Shown: positions 35,910-44,631, numbered from the stretch's first letter. The stretch: 64,000 bases of DNA from Streptomyces chrestomyceticus JCM 4735 (GCF_003865135.1 NZ_BHZC01000001.1:4278001-4342000); one strand, 5' to 3'. Notes: generated from the letters alone by a model not told the origin. Program-made: numbers and translations.

Positions 35910-37322
35910 ATGCCACTCCACGAGGGAGCAGACGCCAAGGACGGCAGGGAGCACCTGTCGGTCAACCCCTTCTACGGCGAGGCCGACCCGGTCGCGGGCA
36001 TGGCCACGGCCCCGCCCCGGCACACCCTGCCGGACGGCCCCACCGCCCCGCGCGCGGCCTACCAGCTCGTGCACGACGAACTGATGCTGGACGGCAATTC
36101 CCGGCTGAATCTGGCCACTTTCGTCACCACCTGGATGGAGCCGCACGCCGACGTACTGATGGCGGAGTGCCGCGACAAGAACATGATCGACAAGGACGAG
36201 TACCCCCGTACCGCCGACCTGGAGCAACGGTGCGTGGCCATGCTCGCCGACCTGTGGCACGCCCCCGACCCGACCGCCGCCGTCGGCTGCTCGACGACCG
36301 GCTCCAGTGAGGCGTGCATGCTCGCCGGGATGGCCCTCAAGCGCCGCTGGTCCCGGGCGAACGCCGACCGCTATCCGGCCCATGCCCGGCCCAACCTGGT
36401 CATGGGCGCGAACGTGCAGGTCTGCTGGGAGAAGTTCTGCACGTTCTGGGAGGTGGAGGCCCGGCAGGTGCCCATGCGCGGCGACCGCTTCCATCTGGAC
36501 GGCGAGTCCGCCGCCGCGCTCTGTGACGAGAACACCATCGGCGTGGTGGCCGTCCTGGGCTCGACCTTCGACGGCTCGTACGAGCCGGTGGCGGAAATCT
36601 GCTCGGCCCTGGACGACCTCCAGGAACGCACCGGCCTGGACATCCCCGTCCACGTGGACGCGGCCTCCGGCGGCATGATCGCGCCATTCCTGGACCCTGA
36701 CCTGGTGTGGGACTTCCGGCTGCCGCGCGTGGCCTCCGTCAACACCTCGGGCCACAAGTACGGGCTCGTCTACCCCGGCGTGGGCTGGGCCCTGTGGCGC
36801 GACCGGCAAGCCCTGCCGGAGGAGCTGGTCTTCCACGTCGACTACTTGGGAGGTGACATGCCGACCTTCGCCCTCAACTTCTCCCGGCCCGGCGCCCAAG
36901 TCGTCGCCCAGTACTACACGTTCCTACGGCTGGGCCGGGACGGCTACCGAGCCGTCCAGCAAACCACCCGTGACGTCGCCCGCTCACTCGCCGACCGCAT
37001 CGGCGCACTGGGCGACTTCCGCCTGCTGACCCGCGGCGACGAACTGCCGGTCTTCGCCTTCACCACGGCCGACGGCGTGTCGGGCTTCGACGTCTTCGAC
37101 GTGTCCCGCCGGATGCGCGAGCGCGGCTGGCTCGTCCCCGCGTACACCTTCCCGCCCGACCGCGACGACCTCTCCGTGCTGCGGATCGTCTGCCGTAACG
37201 GGTTCTCGCACGATTTGAGCGATCTGTTCGTGGCCGACCTTGAGCGGTTGCTTCCGGAACTTCGGGCGCAGGGCGGGCCTTTGGGGGGACGGGCGGGGCA
37301 GGACACCGCGTTCCATCACTGA
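35910..37322 (+). CDS. Glutamate decarboxylase (PLP-dependent)
   Basis: Decarboxylates glutamate to GABA, consuming a proton; linked to acid tolerance and GABA metabolism. 470 residues of the group II PLP decarboxylase family. The PLP lysine is Lys283 in NTSGHKYGLVYPGVGW; IPVHVDAASGGMIAPF holds the PLP-contacting Asp, and GSSEACMLAGMALKRRW is the phosphate site. It resembles GadA/GadB closely in length (about 466). It starts 15 bp after wrbA. No GABA antiporter (GadC) is next to it. Confidence 0.94.
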   Translation: MPLHEGADAKDGREHLSVNPFYGEADPVAGMATAPPRHTLPDGPTAPRAAYQLVHDELMLDGNSRLNLATFVTTWMEPHADVLMAECRDKNMIDKDEYPRTADLEQRCVAMLADLWHAPDPTAAVGCSTTGSSEACMLAGMALKRRWSRANADRYPAHARPNLVMGANVQVCWEKFCTFWEVEARQVPMRGDRFHLDGESAAALCDENTIGVVAVLGSTFDGSYEPVAEICSALDDLQERTGLDIPVHVDAASGGMIAPFLDPDLVWDFRLPRVASVNTSGHKYGLVYPGVGWALWRDRQALPEELVFHVDYLGGDMPTFALNFSRPGAQVVAQYYTFLRLGRDGYRAVQQTTRDVARSLADRIGALGDFRLLTRGDELPVFAFTTADGVSGFDVFDVSRRMRERGWLVPAYTFPPDRDDLSVLRIVCRNGFSHDLSDLFVADLERLLPELRAQGGPLGGRAGQDTAFHH

Positions 37323-37416
37323 GGGCGGCGGGGGCGCGGCGCACGGCGTCACTCGGTCGAGTGGCGCTACGGCCGTTCGAGGGACGCGGAGCCACGAACA
37401 CGTGGACGATCGGCGC

Positions 37417-38043
37417 ATGGGAACAGCGATGGCCGCAGAAGCCGAGCGGGAGCGGGGAGAGCGGGCCGCCCCGGAGAACTGGATGCACCGGCCGCCGGGC
37501 GGCTGGACGGATGACCAGGTGAAGGATGCGGAGCTGCCGTTCGACTGGGAACTGCTGGACGGGAACATCGCGGTCCGGGGAATGGCCGTCTGGTGGCACA
37601 ACCGCGTGCGGAACAAGCTGTACTACCAGTTGCAGAGCGCCCGGCGTGAGCCATTCGCCGTCGACTGCGAGCAATGTGTTGTGATCGATGAACGCAGCGT
37701 CCCCCGGCCCGACGTGATGGTCTTCGACCAGGCGGGGCTCGATGTCCGCACGGTGGAACAGATTCCCGTGGAGAAGGCCGCACTCGCCGTGGAGGTGGTA
37801 TCCGAGGGCTCGCATCTCGCCGACCGCTTCACCAAGCCGGCCCTGTACGCCGCAGCCGGCATCGCCTCCCACTGGCGCATCGAGCGCGACGAGAACGACC
37901 TGCCGGTGGTGCACGAGTTCTGGTTGCACCATGAATCAGGTGTCTACGCGCCCAGTCCCGAGCGTCCCCTGCACACCGGCAAGCTGGTGACCAGCGCCCC
38001 GTTCCCCGTGGACATCGATCTCCAGGAACTCATCGAGGCGTGA
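37417..38043 (+). CDS. Uma2 family protein (DUF820, PD-(D/E)XK-like)
   Basis: 208 residues of the Uma2 restriction-endonuclease-like fold: WELLDGNIAVRGMAVWWHNRVRNKLYYQL, VPRPDVMVFD and ALAVEVVSEGSHLADRFTKPALYAAAGIASHWRIE with the acidic/Glu-x-Val active-site pattern. Such genes are numerous in Streptomyces and of unknown biological role. The ATG at 37417 has GGACGA about 10 bases upstream; 37429 is an alternative Met. The frame is open back into the glutamate decarboxylase gene but that part is a shadow. Confidence 0.85.
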   Translation: MGTAMAAEAERERGERAAPENWMHRPPGGWTDDQVKDAELPFDWELLDGNIAVRGMAVWWHNRVRNKLYYQLQSARREPFAVDCEQCVVIDERSVPRPDVMVFDQAGLDVRTVEQIPVEKAALAVEVVSEGSHLADRFTKPALYAAAGIASHWRIERDENDLPVVHEFWLHHESGVYAPSPERPLHTGKLVTSAPFPVDIDLQELIEA

Positions 38044-38715
38044 TCACTCCGAGGGCGGCGGCACTTCCCCACCATCCTCCCCATACTCCGGCCCCAGCTC
38101 CGCCGCCCCATAAGGATTAACCTCCCCCTCCCCCAACACCCCCACAAACGGCTCCCCCTCCCCCGCGAACACATACGCCCCGCCTTCGATCCGCTCGATC
38201 AGCCCGCGCGTCCACTCGGCGCCGCCGTCCGCCGCGTGTACCCACATGTTCATGATTTCGCCGATGTGGCCGAGCTGTTCCGGGCCGTCCGCCGGGGTGT
38301 AGTACTCGGTGACCGAGAGCCGCCACTCCTCCAGGCCGCGCACCCGCTCCTTCAGGAGGGCCACGGCCTCCTCGCGTGGCAGGTCGACGATGAAGCCGAT
38401 CGCCGCGCTCAGCTCGTCGACCTTGCGGTCGTACTGGGACAGGGAGTCGCGCAGCAGCTTGAAGAACTCCTCCGTGCCCGCCTCGGTCAGCTCGTACTCC
38501 GTACGGGGCGGGCCGCCGGCCGGGCTGGGGGCGATGTCGTGGGCGCGCATCAGGCCCTGCTTCGCCATCTGCTTGAGGGCGTGGTAGATCGAACCCGGTT
38601 TGGCGTTGGACCACTCGTGGGCGCCCCAGTACTCCAGGTCGTTGCGCACCTGGTAGCCGTGCGCCCGCCCGTGCTGGCGCACGGCCCCCAGAACCAACAG
38701 CCGGATCGCCGACAT
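38044..38715 (-). CDS. PadR family transcriptional regulator
   Basis: 223 residues. The N-terminal winged helix MSAIRLLVLGAVRQHGRAHGYQVRNDLEYWGAHEWSNAKPGSIYHALKQMAKQGLM is PadR; a Vir_C-like C-terminal helical domain follows. The acidic tail (GEGEPFVGVLGEGEVN...) is extra. ATG 38715 with GAGGTGG upstream is preferred. It is divergent from the VOC gene (98 bp), whose expression it may control. Confidence 0.9.
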   Translation of the reverse strand: MSAIRLLVLGAVRQHGRAHGYQVRNDLEYWGAHEWSNAKPGSIYHALKQMAKQGLMRAHDIAPSPAGGPPRTEYELTEAGTEEFFKLLRDSLSQYDRKVDELSAAIGFIVDLPREEAVALLKERVRGLEEWRLSVTEYYTPADGPEQLGHIGEIMNMWVHAADGGAEWTRGLIERIEGGAYVFAGEGEPFVGVLGEGEVNPYGAAELGPEYGEDGGEVPPPSE

Positions 38716-38813
38716 CGCCACCTCGCATCGTTCACGCTCGCGCTGGGGCCAGCCTAGCCGGGATTCGCTAATCAAGTTTGAGTACTGAGCCCGCGCGCCG
38801 TACGCTCGCCGGC

Positions 38814-39515
38814 ATGGCCGAGACTGTGATTCCGATCCTTCCGTGCCCGTCCATCGACGACCTCCTCGACTTCTACCGTGCCCTCGGATTCGAGGTGACC
38901 TCCTACCAGAAGAGCCCGAATCCGTACTGCGGTGTCCGCCTGCGCGGCATCGAGCTGCAGTTCTTCGGGATGAAGAGCCACGACCCGGCGACCTCGTACA
39001 GCACCTGCTACGTGCTGACCGACGATGTGGACGGGCTCTACGCGTCCTTCCGTACGGGCCTGAAGGCCGCGCTCGGCAAGGTGCCGACGCGCGGCCTGCC
39101 GCGGATCGGGGCGCTGAAGGACATGACGTACGGCGTGCGGCAGTTCCTGATGACCGATCCCGGCGGCAACTGCATACGCATCGGCCAGCCGATCGCCGAC
39201 AGCTTCGAGTACGCGGCCGTCCCCAAGGAGCGGTACGCGCGCGCCCTCCACCAGGCGACGTTGATGGGCGAGTCCAAGGGCGATCATGCCGCGGCGGCCC
39301 GGATCATCGACCGGCCCTGGAACACAGGGCCGGCGCGGAGGCCGGGCCGGGCGACGGCGCCGGGCCGACCCCGCTCCAGCTCGTACAGCTCCTTGTGCTG
39401 CGTGCCGAGATGGCTGCCCAGTTGGACGGCTTGCAGGCGGCCGCCCCCTGGCTCGACCGCGCGGACGCGGTCGAACTCGACGACACCGAGCGGGAGTCCG
39501 CGCGCGATGTTCTGA
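38814..39515 (+). CDS. VOC (glyoxalase/bleomycin-resistance) family protein with an apparent 3' frameshift
   Basis: Residues 1-160 form a VOC fold: MAETVIPILPCPSIDDLLDFYRALGFEVTSYQ, GIELQFFGMKSHDP and TYGVRQFLMTDPGGNCIRIGQP. After residue ~166 (IIDR) the frame turns into Pro/Arg-rich nonsense ending at 39515. In the next frame the sequence continues as LEHRAGAEAGPGDGAGP, LQLVQLLVLRAEMAAQLDG and SRAADLRTGED to 39550. One missing base in 39311-39317 would join them into a 245-residue protein. The ligand is unknown. It is divergent from a PadR regulator. Confidence 0.82.
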   Translation: MAETVIPILPCPSIDDLLDFYRALGFEVTSYQKSPNPYCGVRLRGIELQFFGMKSHDPATSYSTCYVLTDDVDGLYASFRTGLKAALGKVPTRGLPRIGALKDMTYGVRQFLMTDPGGNCIRIGQPIADSFEYAAVPKERYARALHQATLMGESKGDHAAAARIIDRPWNTGPARRPGRATAPGRPRSSSYSSLCCVPRWLPSWTACRRPPPGSTARTRSNSTTPSGSPRAMF

Positions 39516-39606
39516 GCCGGGCGGCGGACCTGCGGACTGGGGAGGATTGAGGGCACCCGGGGAGGGGCCGGAGCCCCCGGCCGGGGGCGCGCCGAGCGCC
39601 CCCGGA

Positions 39607-40152
39607 TCAGCCCTGCGCCGCCCGCTCCTCGTCCACCAGCGTGAAGGCCGTCTTGCCGTCCAGGGACTCGCGGATGATGTCCGCGTGCCCGGCGTGCCGG
39701 GCGGTCTCCTCGATCAGGTGCAGCAGGAGCCAGCGCATCGACTGCACCGCGTTCGGCGGGTACCAGGGCGCCTCGGGCAGCGGGAAAGTGACGTTCAGGT
39801 CCGGCAGCGCGCGGACGAACTCCTCGGTCTTGCGGGCCACCTCGTCCCAGAAGGCGAGCGTCGAGGCGACGGTCTCGTCGCCCTCCAACTGGAAGCTCAG
39901 GTGCCAGGTGTCCATGTCCCGTTCGATGGAGTGGGGCTTCTCCTGGGCGGTCTCCACCCAGCCCTGCTCGACCTCCGCGACGTGCTTGATCAGGCCGGCC
40001 AGGGACAGTTCGCTGGCGGACGGCTTCCGCGTGGCCTGTTCGTCGGTGAGGCCGAGCACGGAGCGGCGCAGTCCGCCGCGCTGCGCCTCCAGGAAGGCCA
40101 GCAGCGCGCCGAGCTCGTCACCGTGGGCCTCGGCAGGAACGTGAGTGGGCAT
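39607..40152 (-). CDS. DinB family protein (DUF664)
   Basis: 181 residues of the four-helix DinB/YfiT-like superfamily. The first metal-site His lies in LAGLIKHVAEVEQGW and a later pair in LLLHLIEETARHAGHADIIRE, giving the usual three-His arrangement. These proteins are often thiol-dependent enzymes (mycothiol S-transferases) or of unknown function. ATG 40152 is chosen. The upstream region has a 10-bp perfect palindrome (40219-40243) that looks like an operator. Confidence 0.88.
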   Translation of the reverse strand: MPTHVPAEAHGDELGALLAFLEAQRGGLRRSVLGLTDEQATRKPSASELSLAGLIKHVAEVEQGWVETAQEKPHSIERDMDTWHLSFQLEGDETVASTLAFWDEVARKTEEFVRALPDLNVTFPLPEAPWYPPNAVQSMRWLLLHLIEETARHAGHADIIRESLDGKTAFTLVDEERAAQG

Positions 40153-40218
40153 GGGGTCCGCCTTTCGTGGGGGCCGCGGCGCTGGTGCCGCGGCCCGACA
40201 CGAAGCACGTTAGGAAGC

Positions 40219-40243
40219 GTTGAGGACAGGTACTGTCCTCAAC
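40219..40243. promoter_or_regulatory. Candidate operator upstream of the DinB gene
   Basis: Perfect 10-bp inverted repeat GTTGAGGACA / TGTCCTCAAC around GGTAC, 67 bp before the DinB start. The size and symmetry suit a dimeric repressor; the protein is not encoded beside it. Confidence 0.6.
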
Positions 40244-40278
40244 CGGCCGCCGACCGGAGATTTTTTCCGGTGCGGCCG
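40244..40278 (-). terminator. Hairpin after the aldehyde dehydrogenase gene
   Basis: CGGCCG...ACCGGA, loop GATTTTT, TCCGGT...CGGCCG; 12 bp past the aldehyde dehydrogenase stop. On the minus strand the loop reads AAAAATC. Confidence 0.6.
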
Positions 40279-40289
40279 GGGGCGGCCGG

Positions 40290-41747
40290 CTAGAACGGGA
40301 ATTGCGACCGGCCGTGCTGGATGGAGATCCACTTGGTGGTGGTGAACGCCTCCACCATCGCGTCGCCGTTCAGCCGCCCCAGCCCGGACGCCTTCTCGCC
40401 GCCGAAGGGCACGATCGGCTCGTCGTGCACCGTGCCGTCATTGATGTGGATCATGCCGGTCTCGATGCGCTTGGCGAACCGCACGCCCCGCTCGATGTCG
40501 GCGGTGTGCACCGCCCCGCTGAGCCCGTACGGCGTGGCGTTGGTGATCCGTACGGCCTCGTCGTCACCGTCGAACGGCACCAGCGCCACGACCGGCCCGA
40601 ACATCTCCTGGGTGAGCGCCACGGAGTCCTCCGCCAGCCCGGCCAGCACGGTCGGGGCGACCAGGGTGCCCCGCACCGTGCCGTGCACCAGCGCGGTGCC
40701 GCCCTCGGCGACGGCGCGGTCCACCACCGCGGCGACGGCCTCCGCCTGCCCCTCGTTGATCAGCGGGCCGATGTGGGTGGCCGGATCGCTCGGGTCGCCG
40801 ACCTTCAGGGTCTTGACCTTGGCGACGAACTTCTCGGTGAACTCCCGCTCCACCGCCCGGTCGACCAGCACCCGGTTAGCCGCCATGCAGACCTGCCCCT
40901 GGTGCACGAAACGGCTGAAGACGGCGGCGTCCACCGCGTAGTCGAGGTCGGCGTCGTCCAGGACGACCAGCGCGCTGTTGCCGCCCAGTTCCAGGACCGT
41001 GCGCTTGAAGTGGGAGGCGGCGACGGTCGCGACATGGCGGCCGACCTTCTCGGAGCCGGTGAAGGAGATGACCTTCGGCACCGGGTGTTCGATGAGAGCG
41101 TCACCGATCTCCGCGATGTCGGTGACCACGACGTTCAGCAGGCCCGCGGGCAGCCCGGCCTCCTCGAAGACCTTCGCGACCAGGCCGCCGCCGCAGACCG
41201 GGGTGTTCTGGTGGGGCTTGAGCACCACGGCGTTGCCGAGCGCGAGCGCGGGTGCCACCGACTTGACCGACAGCAGGAAGGGGAAATTGAAGGGGCTGAT
41301 GACCCCCACGACGCCGACCGGGAGCCGGTAGAGCCGGTTCTCCTTGCCGTCCACCGGGGACGGCAATATGCGGCCCTCGGCCCGCAGTGACAACTGGATG
41401 GCCTCGCGCAGGAATTCCCGTACCAGATGGAGTTCGAAAGCGACCTTGGCGTGGGTGCCGCCGACCTCGGCGATGATCGCGGCACCCAGCTCCCGCTCCC
41501 GGTCGTCGATGATCCGCAGCGCGCGTTCGAAGACGAGCCGGCGGGTGTACGGGTTGGTGGCCCCCCACTCCCCCTGTGCGCGTTCGGCGGCACGGTAGGC
41601 CTGGTCGATCTCGTCGACCGTGGCCACGGTGATGGAGGCCAGCTTCTCCCCGTCATAGGGATTGAAATCGACGATGTCCCACGAGCCGCTGCCGGCCCGC
41701 CATTCGCCGTCGATGTACTGGTACGCCAACTCGTCGAAGTAGGACAT
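40290..41747 (-). CDS. Aldehyde dehydrogenase (benzaldehyde/vanillin-type)
   Basis: NAD(P)-dependent oxidation of an aldehyde to the acid; cytosolic. 485 residues with GVVGVISPFNFPFLLSVKSVAPALALGNAVVLKP, FTGSEKVGRHVA, the catalytic Glu in TVLELGGNSALVVL, the catalytic Cys in FVHQGQVCMAANR and TQEMFGPVVALVPF. It resembles aromatic aldehyde dehydrogenases, but the substrate is inferred. ATG 41747 (MSYFDELAYQ) follows GGGAA by 6 bases; an in-frame start further upstream (41783) lacks support. Confidence 0.92.
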   Translation of the reverse strand: MSYFDELAYQYIDGEWRAGSGSWDIVDFNPYDGEKLASITVATVDEIDQAYRAAERAQGEWGATNPYTRRLVFERALRIIDDRERELGAAIIAEVGGTHAKVAFELHLVREFLREAIQLSLRAEGRILPSPVDGKENRLYRLPVGVVGVISPFNFPFLLSVKSVAPALALGNAVVLKPHQNTPVCGGGLVAKVFEEAGLPAGLLNVVVTDIAEIGDALIEHPVPKVISFTGSEKVGRHVATVAASHFKRTVLELGGNSALVVLDDADLDYAVDAAVFSRFVHQGQVCMAANRVLVDRAVEREFTEKFVAKVKTLKVGDPSDPATHIGPLINEGQAEAVAAVVDRAVAEGGTALVHGTVRGTLVAPTVLAGLAEDSVALTQEMFGPVVALVPFDGDDEAVRITNATPYGLSGAVHTADIERGVRFAKRIETGMIHINDGTVHDEPIVPFGGEKASGLGRLNGDAMVEAFTTTKWISIQHGRSQFPF

Positions 41748-41838
41748 GCGAATTCCCAATCTGGAGGACAGGGCGCCGGTCACAGCGCCCTGGCCGGGGG
41801 GGTGCTGACTCCTGATGGGAGCTCATGCTACCTACGGG

Positions 41839-42702
41839 TTAAGTCAGTTGGAGTAGACCACGTATCAAGTCTCTCGTCTCGGCCGGATTCGGACTGTCCT
41901 CCTGGAGGCGGTCCATGACCCGCGCGTACTGGGCAACCTCGTCGCGCTTGTCCAGATAGAGCGCGCTGGTCAGTTGTTCCAGGTACACGACGTCGGGCAG
42001 CCCGGGCTCCGGGAAGCTGAGCGTGGTGAACGCGCCGCTCTCCCCCGCGTGCCCGCCGAAGCTGAACGGCACCACCTGCAAGCGCACATTCGGCCGCTCG
42101 GACAGTTCGATCAGGTGCCGCAACTGCCCGCGCATCACCTCCCGGTCGCCGTACGGGCGGCGCAGCGCCGCCTCGTCGAGCACGCAGTGGAACTCCGGCG
42201 GGCGCTCCGCCAGCAGCAACTTCTGCCGCTCCAGGCGCAGCGCGACCCGACGGTCGATCTCCGCCGCACTCGCCCCCGGCATCCCGCGGTGCACCACCGC
42301 GTGCGCGTACTCCTGCGTCTGCAGAAGCCCGTGCACGAACTGCACCTCGTAGGCGCGGATGAGCGAAGCGGCTCCTTCCAGCCCCACATATGTCTGGAAC
42401 CAGCCGGGCAGCACATCGCCGTAACTGTGCCACCAGCCCGCGACGTTGGCCTCGCGGGCCAGCACCAGCAGCGCCTCGCGCTCCTGCGGATCGTTCACGC
42501 CGTACAGCGTGAGCAGGTCCTCCACGTCCCGTGCCTTGAAGCTGACCCGGCCCAGTTCCATCCGGCTGATCTTCGACTCGGACGCGCGGATGGAGTAGCC
42601 GGCCGCCTCGCGGGTGATCCCGCGGGATTCACGCAGCCTGCGGAGCTGTGCCCCCAGCAGGATGCGCCGCACCACGGACCCGCTCGATTCACTTGCGGAC
42701 AC
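41839..42702 (-). CDS. XRE-family regulator with DUF5753 (WhiJ-like), second locus
   Basis: 287 residues. XRE domain LGAQLRRLRESRGITREAAGYSIRASESKISRMELGRVSFKARDVEDLLTLYGV followed by DUF5753 with GWWHSYGDVLPGWFQTYVGLEGAASLIRAYEVQFVHGLLQTQEYA and VVPFSFGGHAGESGAF. GTG 42702 (VSASESS) is chosen for the GGGAGGG 8 bases upstream; the open frame beyond is not family-like. It is divergent from a HATPase gene, and a DUF397 gene follows at 43686, giving a full WhiJ-like set resembling SCO3421-3424. Confidence 0.92.
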   Translation of the reverse strand: MSASESSGSVVRRILLGAQLRRLRESRGITREAAGYSIRASESKISRMELGRVSFKARDVEDLLTLYGVNDPQEREALLVLAREANVAGWWHSYGDVLPGWFQTYVGLEGAASLIRAYEVQFVHGLLQTQEYAHAVVHRGMPGASAAEIDRRVALRLERQKLLLAERPPEFHCVLDEAALRRPYGDREVMRGQLRHLIELSERPNVRLQVVPFSFGGHAGESGAFTTLSFPEPGLPDVVYLEQLTSALYLDKRDEVAQYARVMDRLQEDSPNPAETRDLIRGLLQLT

Positions 42703-43022
42703 CTTTGTGACCCTCCCATGGCCCACCCCGTCCAACAGTGGCCCGCAGTCTGCCACGTCCGGGCTTCGTTGAGTGCTCATCCGGTTACGGATGTGGGAGG
42801 CCCGGGCGGGTGCTCCACAAGAACACGTAGGAAGAAATACGCGTGAAGCGGGGCGGCCGCCCCCAAACGGGGCGCGTGCACGTGCATCTGCCCTTGCATC
42901 TGGCGTACGCATTGGGAACCATGGACAGCGCACGCATGCACGCTCGGGAAAGATCCGCCAGACCGCCAGATCCGGCTGCCCGGCCAGGGTCATGACGTCC
43001 GCGAACGCCAGGAGTGCCTCGC
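42703..43022. promoter_or_regulatory. Divergent control region of the second WhiJ-like locus
   Basis: 320 bp, no gene. At 42875-42888 it carries CGTGCACGTGCATC; the same 14 bases recur inverted at 44081-44094 upstream of the DUF397 gene. A direct repeat TGCATCTG also occurs here (42883-42890 and 42895-42902). Confidence 0.6.
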
Positions 43023-43544
43023 ATGGGGACCAAGGTTTTGACCATGCTCCAGCCGTTATGGCAGGGCTTTCCTCCCGTCGACCCCCTGGCCGTCTCCGGT
43101 TCCGTCTCCTACTCGCTGGCCCCGCGCTTCGAATCGGTGCGCGGCGCGCGGCAGTTCACCCGCGAGACGCTGCACCGGTGGGACCTGGAGGAGGTCTTCG
43201 ACAGCGTCGCCCTGGTCGTCTCCGAACTGGTCACCAACGCCCTGCGGCACGCCGCCACGACCGGTGCCGCCGGTGCGTACGAACCCGCGCCCGCCCCGTA
43301 CGAGCCGCCCGCCGACCCGGACGCCCTGCCCGCCCGGCTGCACCTGATGCGGTGGTCGTCGCGGCTGGTGTGCGCGGTACGCGACTCCAGCGACGCGTCC
43401 CCGGAGGCCGGGACGGCCGACGCCGGCGCGGAGTCGGGACGCGGCCTGTACCTGGTCGACTCCTTCAGCGACGGCTGGGGCTGGCACCCGCTGGCCGGCG
43501 CACCGCACGGAAAGATCGTGTGGGCGCAGTTCCGGCTGCCCTGA
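43023..43544 (+). CDS. ATP-binding anti-sigma-type protein (HATPase_c_2)
   Basis: 173 residues. GHKL N-box VALVVSELVTNALRHA and GRGLYLVDSFSDGWGW, ending KIVWAQFRLP. Between them is a Pro/Ala/Asp-rich insertion (about residues 82-105, YEPAPAPYEPPADPDALP). ATG 43023 is preferred over GTG 43014 because AGGAG directly abuts the latter. It is part of the WhiJ-like set with the divergent XRE gene. Two hairpins follow before the convergent DUF397 gene. Confidence 0.87.
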   Translation: MGTKVLTMLQPLWQGFPPVDPLAVSGSVSYSLAPRFESVRGARQFTRETLHRWDLEEVFDSVALVVSELVTNALRHAATTGAAGAYEPAPAPYEPPADPDALPARLHLMRWSSRLVCAVRDSSDASPEAGTADAGAESGRGLYLVDSFSDGWGWHPLAGAPHGKIVWAQFRLP

Positions 43545-43546
43545 GC

Positions 43547-43602
43547 GGCGAAGGCTCCGGGGCCTCGGGGGCACGGGGCCCGGGGGCCACGGAGCCTTCG
43601 CC
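43547..43602. terminator. Hairpin 1 between convergent HATPase and DUF397 genes
   Basis: Perfect 13-bp arms 43547-43559 and 43590-43602 with a 30-base G-rich loop, immediately after the HATPase stop. Confidence 0.7.
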
Positions 43603-43603
43603 G

Positions 43604-43637
43604 GCCTGCCCGGACGGCCGGGACCGTCCGGGCAGGC
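43604..43637. terminator. Hairpin 2 between convergent HATPase and DUF397 genes
   Basis: Perfect 14-bp arms 43604-43617 and 43624-43637 with a 6-base loop, 49 bp past the DUF397 stop on the opposite strand. Confidence 0.8.
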
Positions 43638-43685
43638 GCGCAGCCGGTCCGTACCGGGCCGGGCCGGACCGTCGGTCCCGGACCG

Positions 43686-43925
43686 TCAGTCCCGGACCAG
43701 GTGGTCGAACTCGCCGTCCTTGACGCCCGCGATCATCGCCTCGACCTCGGCCGGCGTGTAGACGAGCGCCGGCCCCTCCGGGAACCGGGAGTTGCGTACG
43801 GCGATCTCCCCGCCCGGCAGCCGTGCGAACTCCACGCAGGACCCCTGCGAGTTGCTGTGCCGGCTCTTCTGCCAGGTCACACCGTGGAGATCCGTAGCGG
43901 CCATGCCGTTGTATGCGTCGGGCAC
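43686..43925 (-). CDS. DUF397 protein of the second WhiJ-like locus
   Basis: 79 residues with the full consensus: VTWQKSRHSNSQGSCVEFARLPGGEIAVRNSRFPEGPALVYTPAEVEAMIAGVKDGEFD. It is transcribed apart from its XRE partner, convergent with the HATPase gene. Its upstream region shares a 14-base motif with the XRE/HATPase control region, suggesting common regulation. Confidence 0.92.
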   Translation of the reverse strand: MPDAYNGMAATDLHGVTWQKSRHSNSQGSCVEFARLPGGEIAVRNSRFPEGPALVYTPAEVEAMIAGVKDGEFDHLVRD

Positions 43926-44288
43926 AGGTGTCTCCCGGTGGATGCGGTGGTCAGCGGTGACGGGTCGTGGCGCGCTGAGCGGTCGGTGATGGGCTGTCAG
44001 CAGCAGTCCGCACAGCGGTAACCGGTGTCAACTGCAACTGGTGGGGATCATAGCTGCGTTCATATGCCGATGCATGGTCGGATGCACGTGCACGACGGCC
44101 CGTGGCGCCCTGGTCACAGCACGTCCCACTCCATGCTCACGGGACGTATCAGCGGACGACAGAGTTCCCCGCAACAAGAGAACCGGCCCTCCGCAACACC
44201 GCACGGTGTTCCGGAAGGCCGGCAGCGGACCGGGCCCCTCCGTGAGCGGCGGCAACCCGGCAAACGGCCGCGGGCGGCCGCGCGGTCC
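43926..44288. other. Intergenic region between the DUF397 gene and rpsR2
   Basis: 363 bp without a gene. It contains the shared motif GATGCACGTGCACG (44081-44094, the complement of the motif at 42875-42888) and the rpsR2 terminator hairpin at 44183-44222. Confidence 0.55.
44183..44222 (-). terminator. Hairpin downstream of rpsR2
   Basis: CCGGCC...CCG.AACACC pairs with GGTGTT.CGG...GGCCGG around GCAC, 67 bp past the rpsR2 stop; imperfect but long. Confidence 0.65.
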
Positions 44289-44525
44289 TCACTTCGACGT
44301 GTACGGCAGCAGCGCCATCTCCCGGGCGTTCTTGATCGCACGGGCCAGTTGCCGCTGCTGCCGCGCGCTCACCCGCGTGACCCGGCGGCTGCGGATCTTG
44401 CCGCGGTCGGAGATGAACTTCCGCAGCAGGTCGGTGTCCTTGTAGTCGATGTAGGTGATCCGCGCCGCGTCCAGCGGGTTGGGGCGGGGCGCGGTCTTCT
44501 TGCGGGGGTCGTGGCGACGGGGCAT
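44289..44525 (-). CDS. rpsR: 30S ribosomal protein S18, zinc-independent paralogue
   Basis: 78 residues without Cys: [60 protein letters not shown] is the S18 core. It is the second, Zur-controlled copy in Streptomyces (the main copy is elsewhere). It lies 106 bp downstream of the CobW-like gene on the same strand and ends the rpmG-rpmE-cobW-rpsR array. Confidence 0.96.
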   Translation of the reverse strand: MPRRHDPRKKTAPRPNPLDAARITYIDYKDTDLLRKFISDRGKIRSRRVTRVSARQQRQLARAIKNAREMALLPYTSK

Positions 44526-44631
44526 CGGGGCTCCTGAGGGCGGTACGGGGTCGGGCGCGGTCGGCGGGGGCGAAGGCGGGTGCGGGTGCGGGTGCGGGTG
44601 CGGATGACCGACAGCAGCGGGGCAGAAGGGG

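Noticed and set aside
38716..38813. PadR operator between PadR and VOC genes
   Set aside because: No clear ATGT-N8-ACAT-type palindrome seen in the 98-bp gap.
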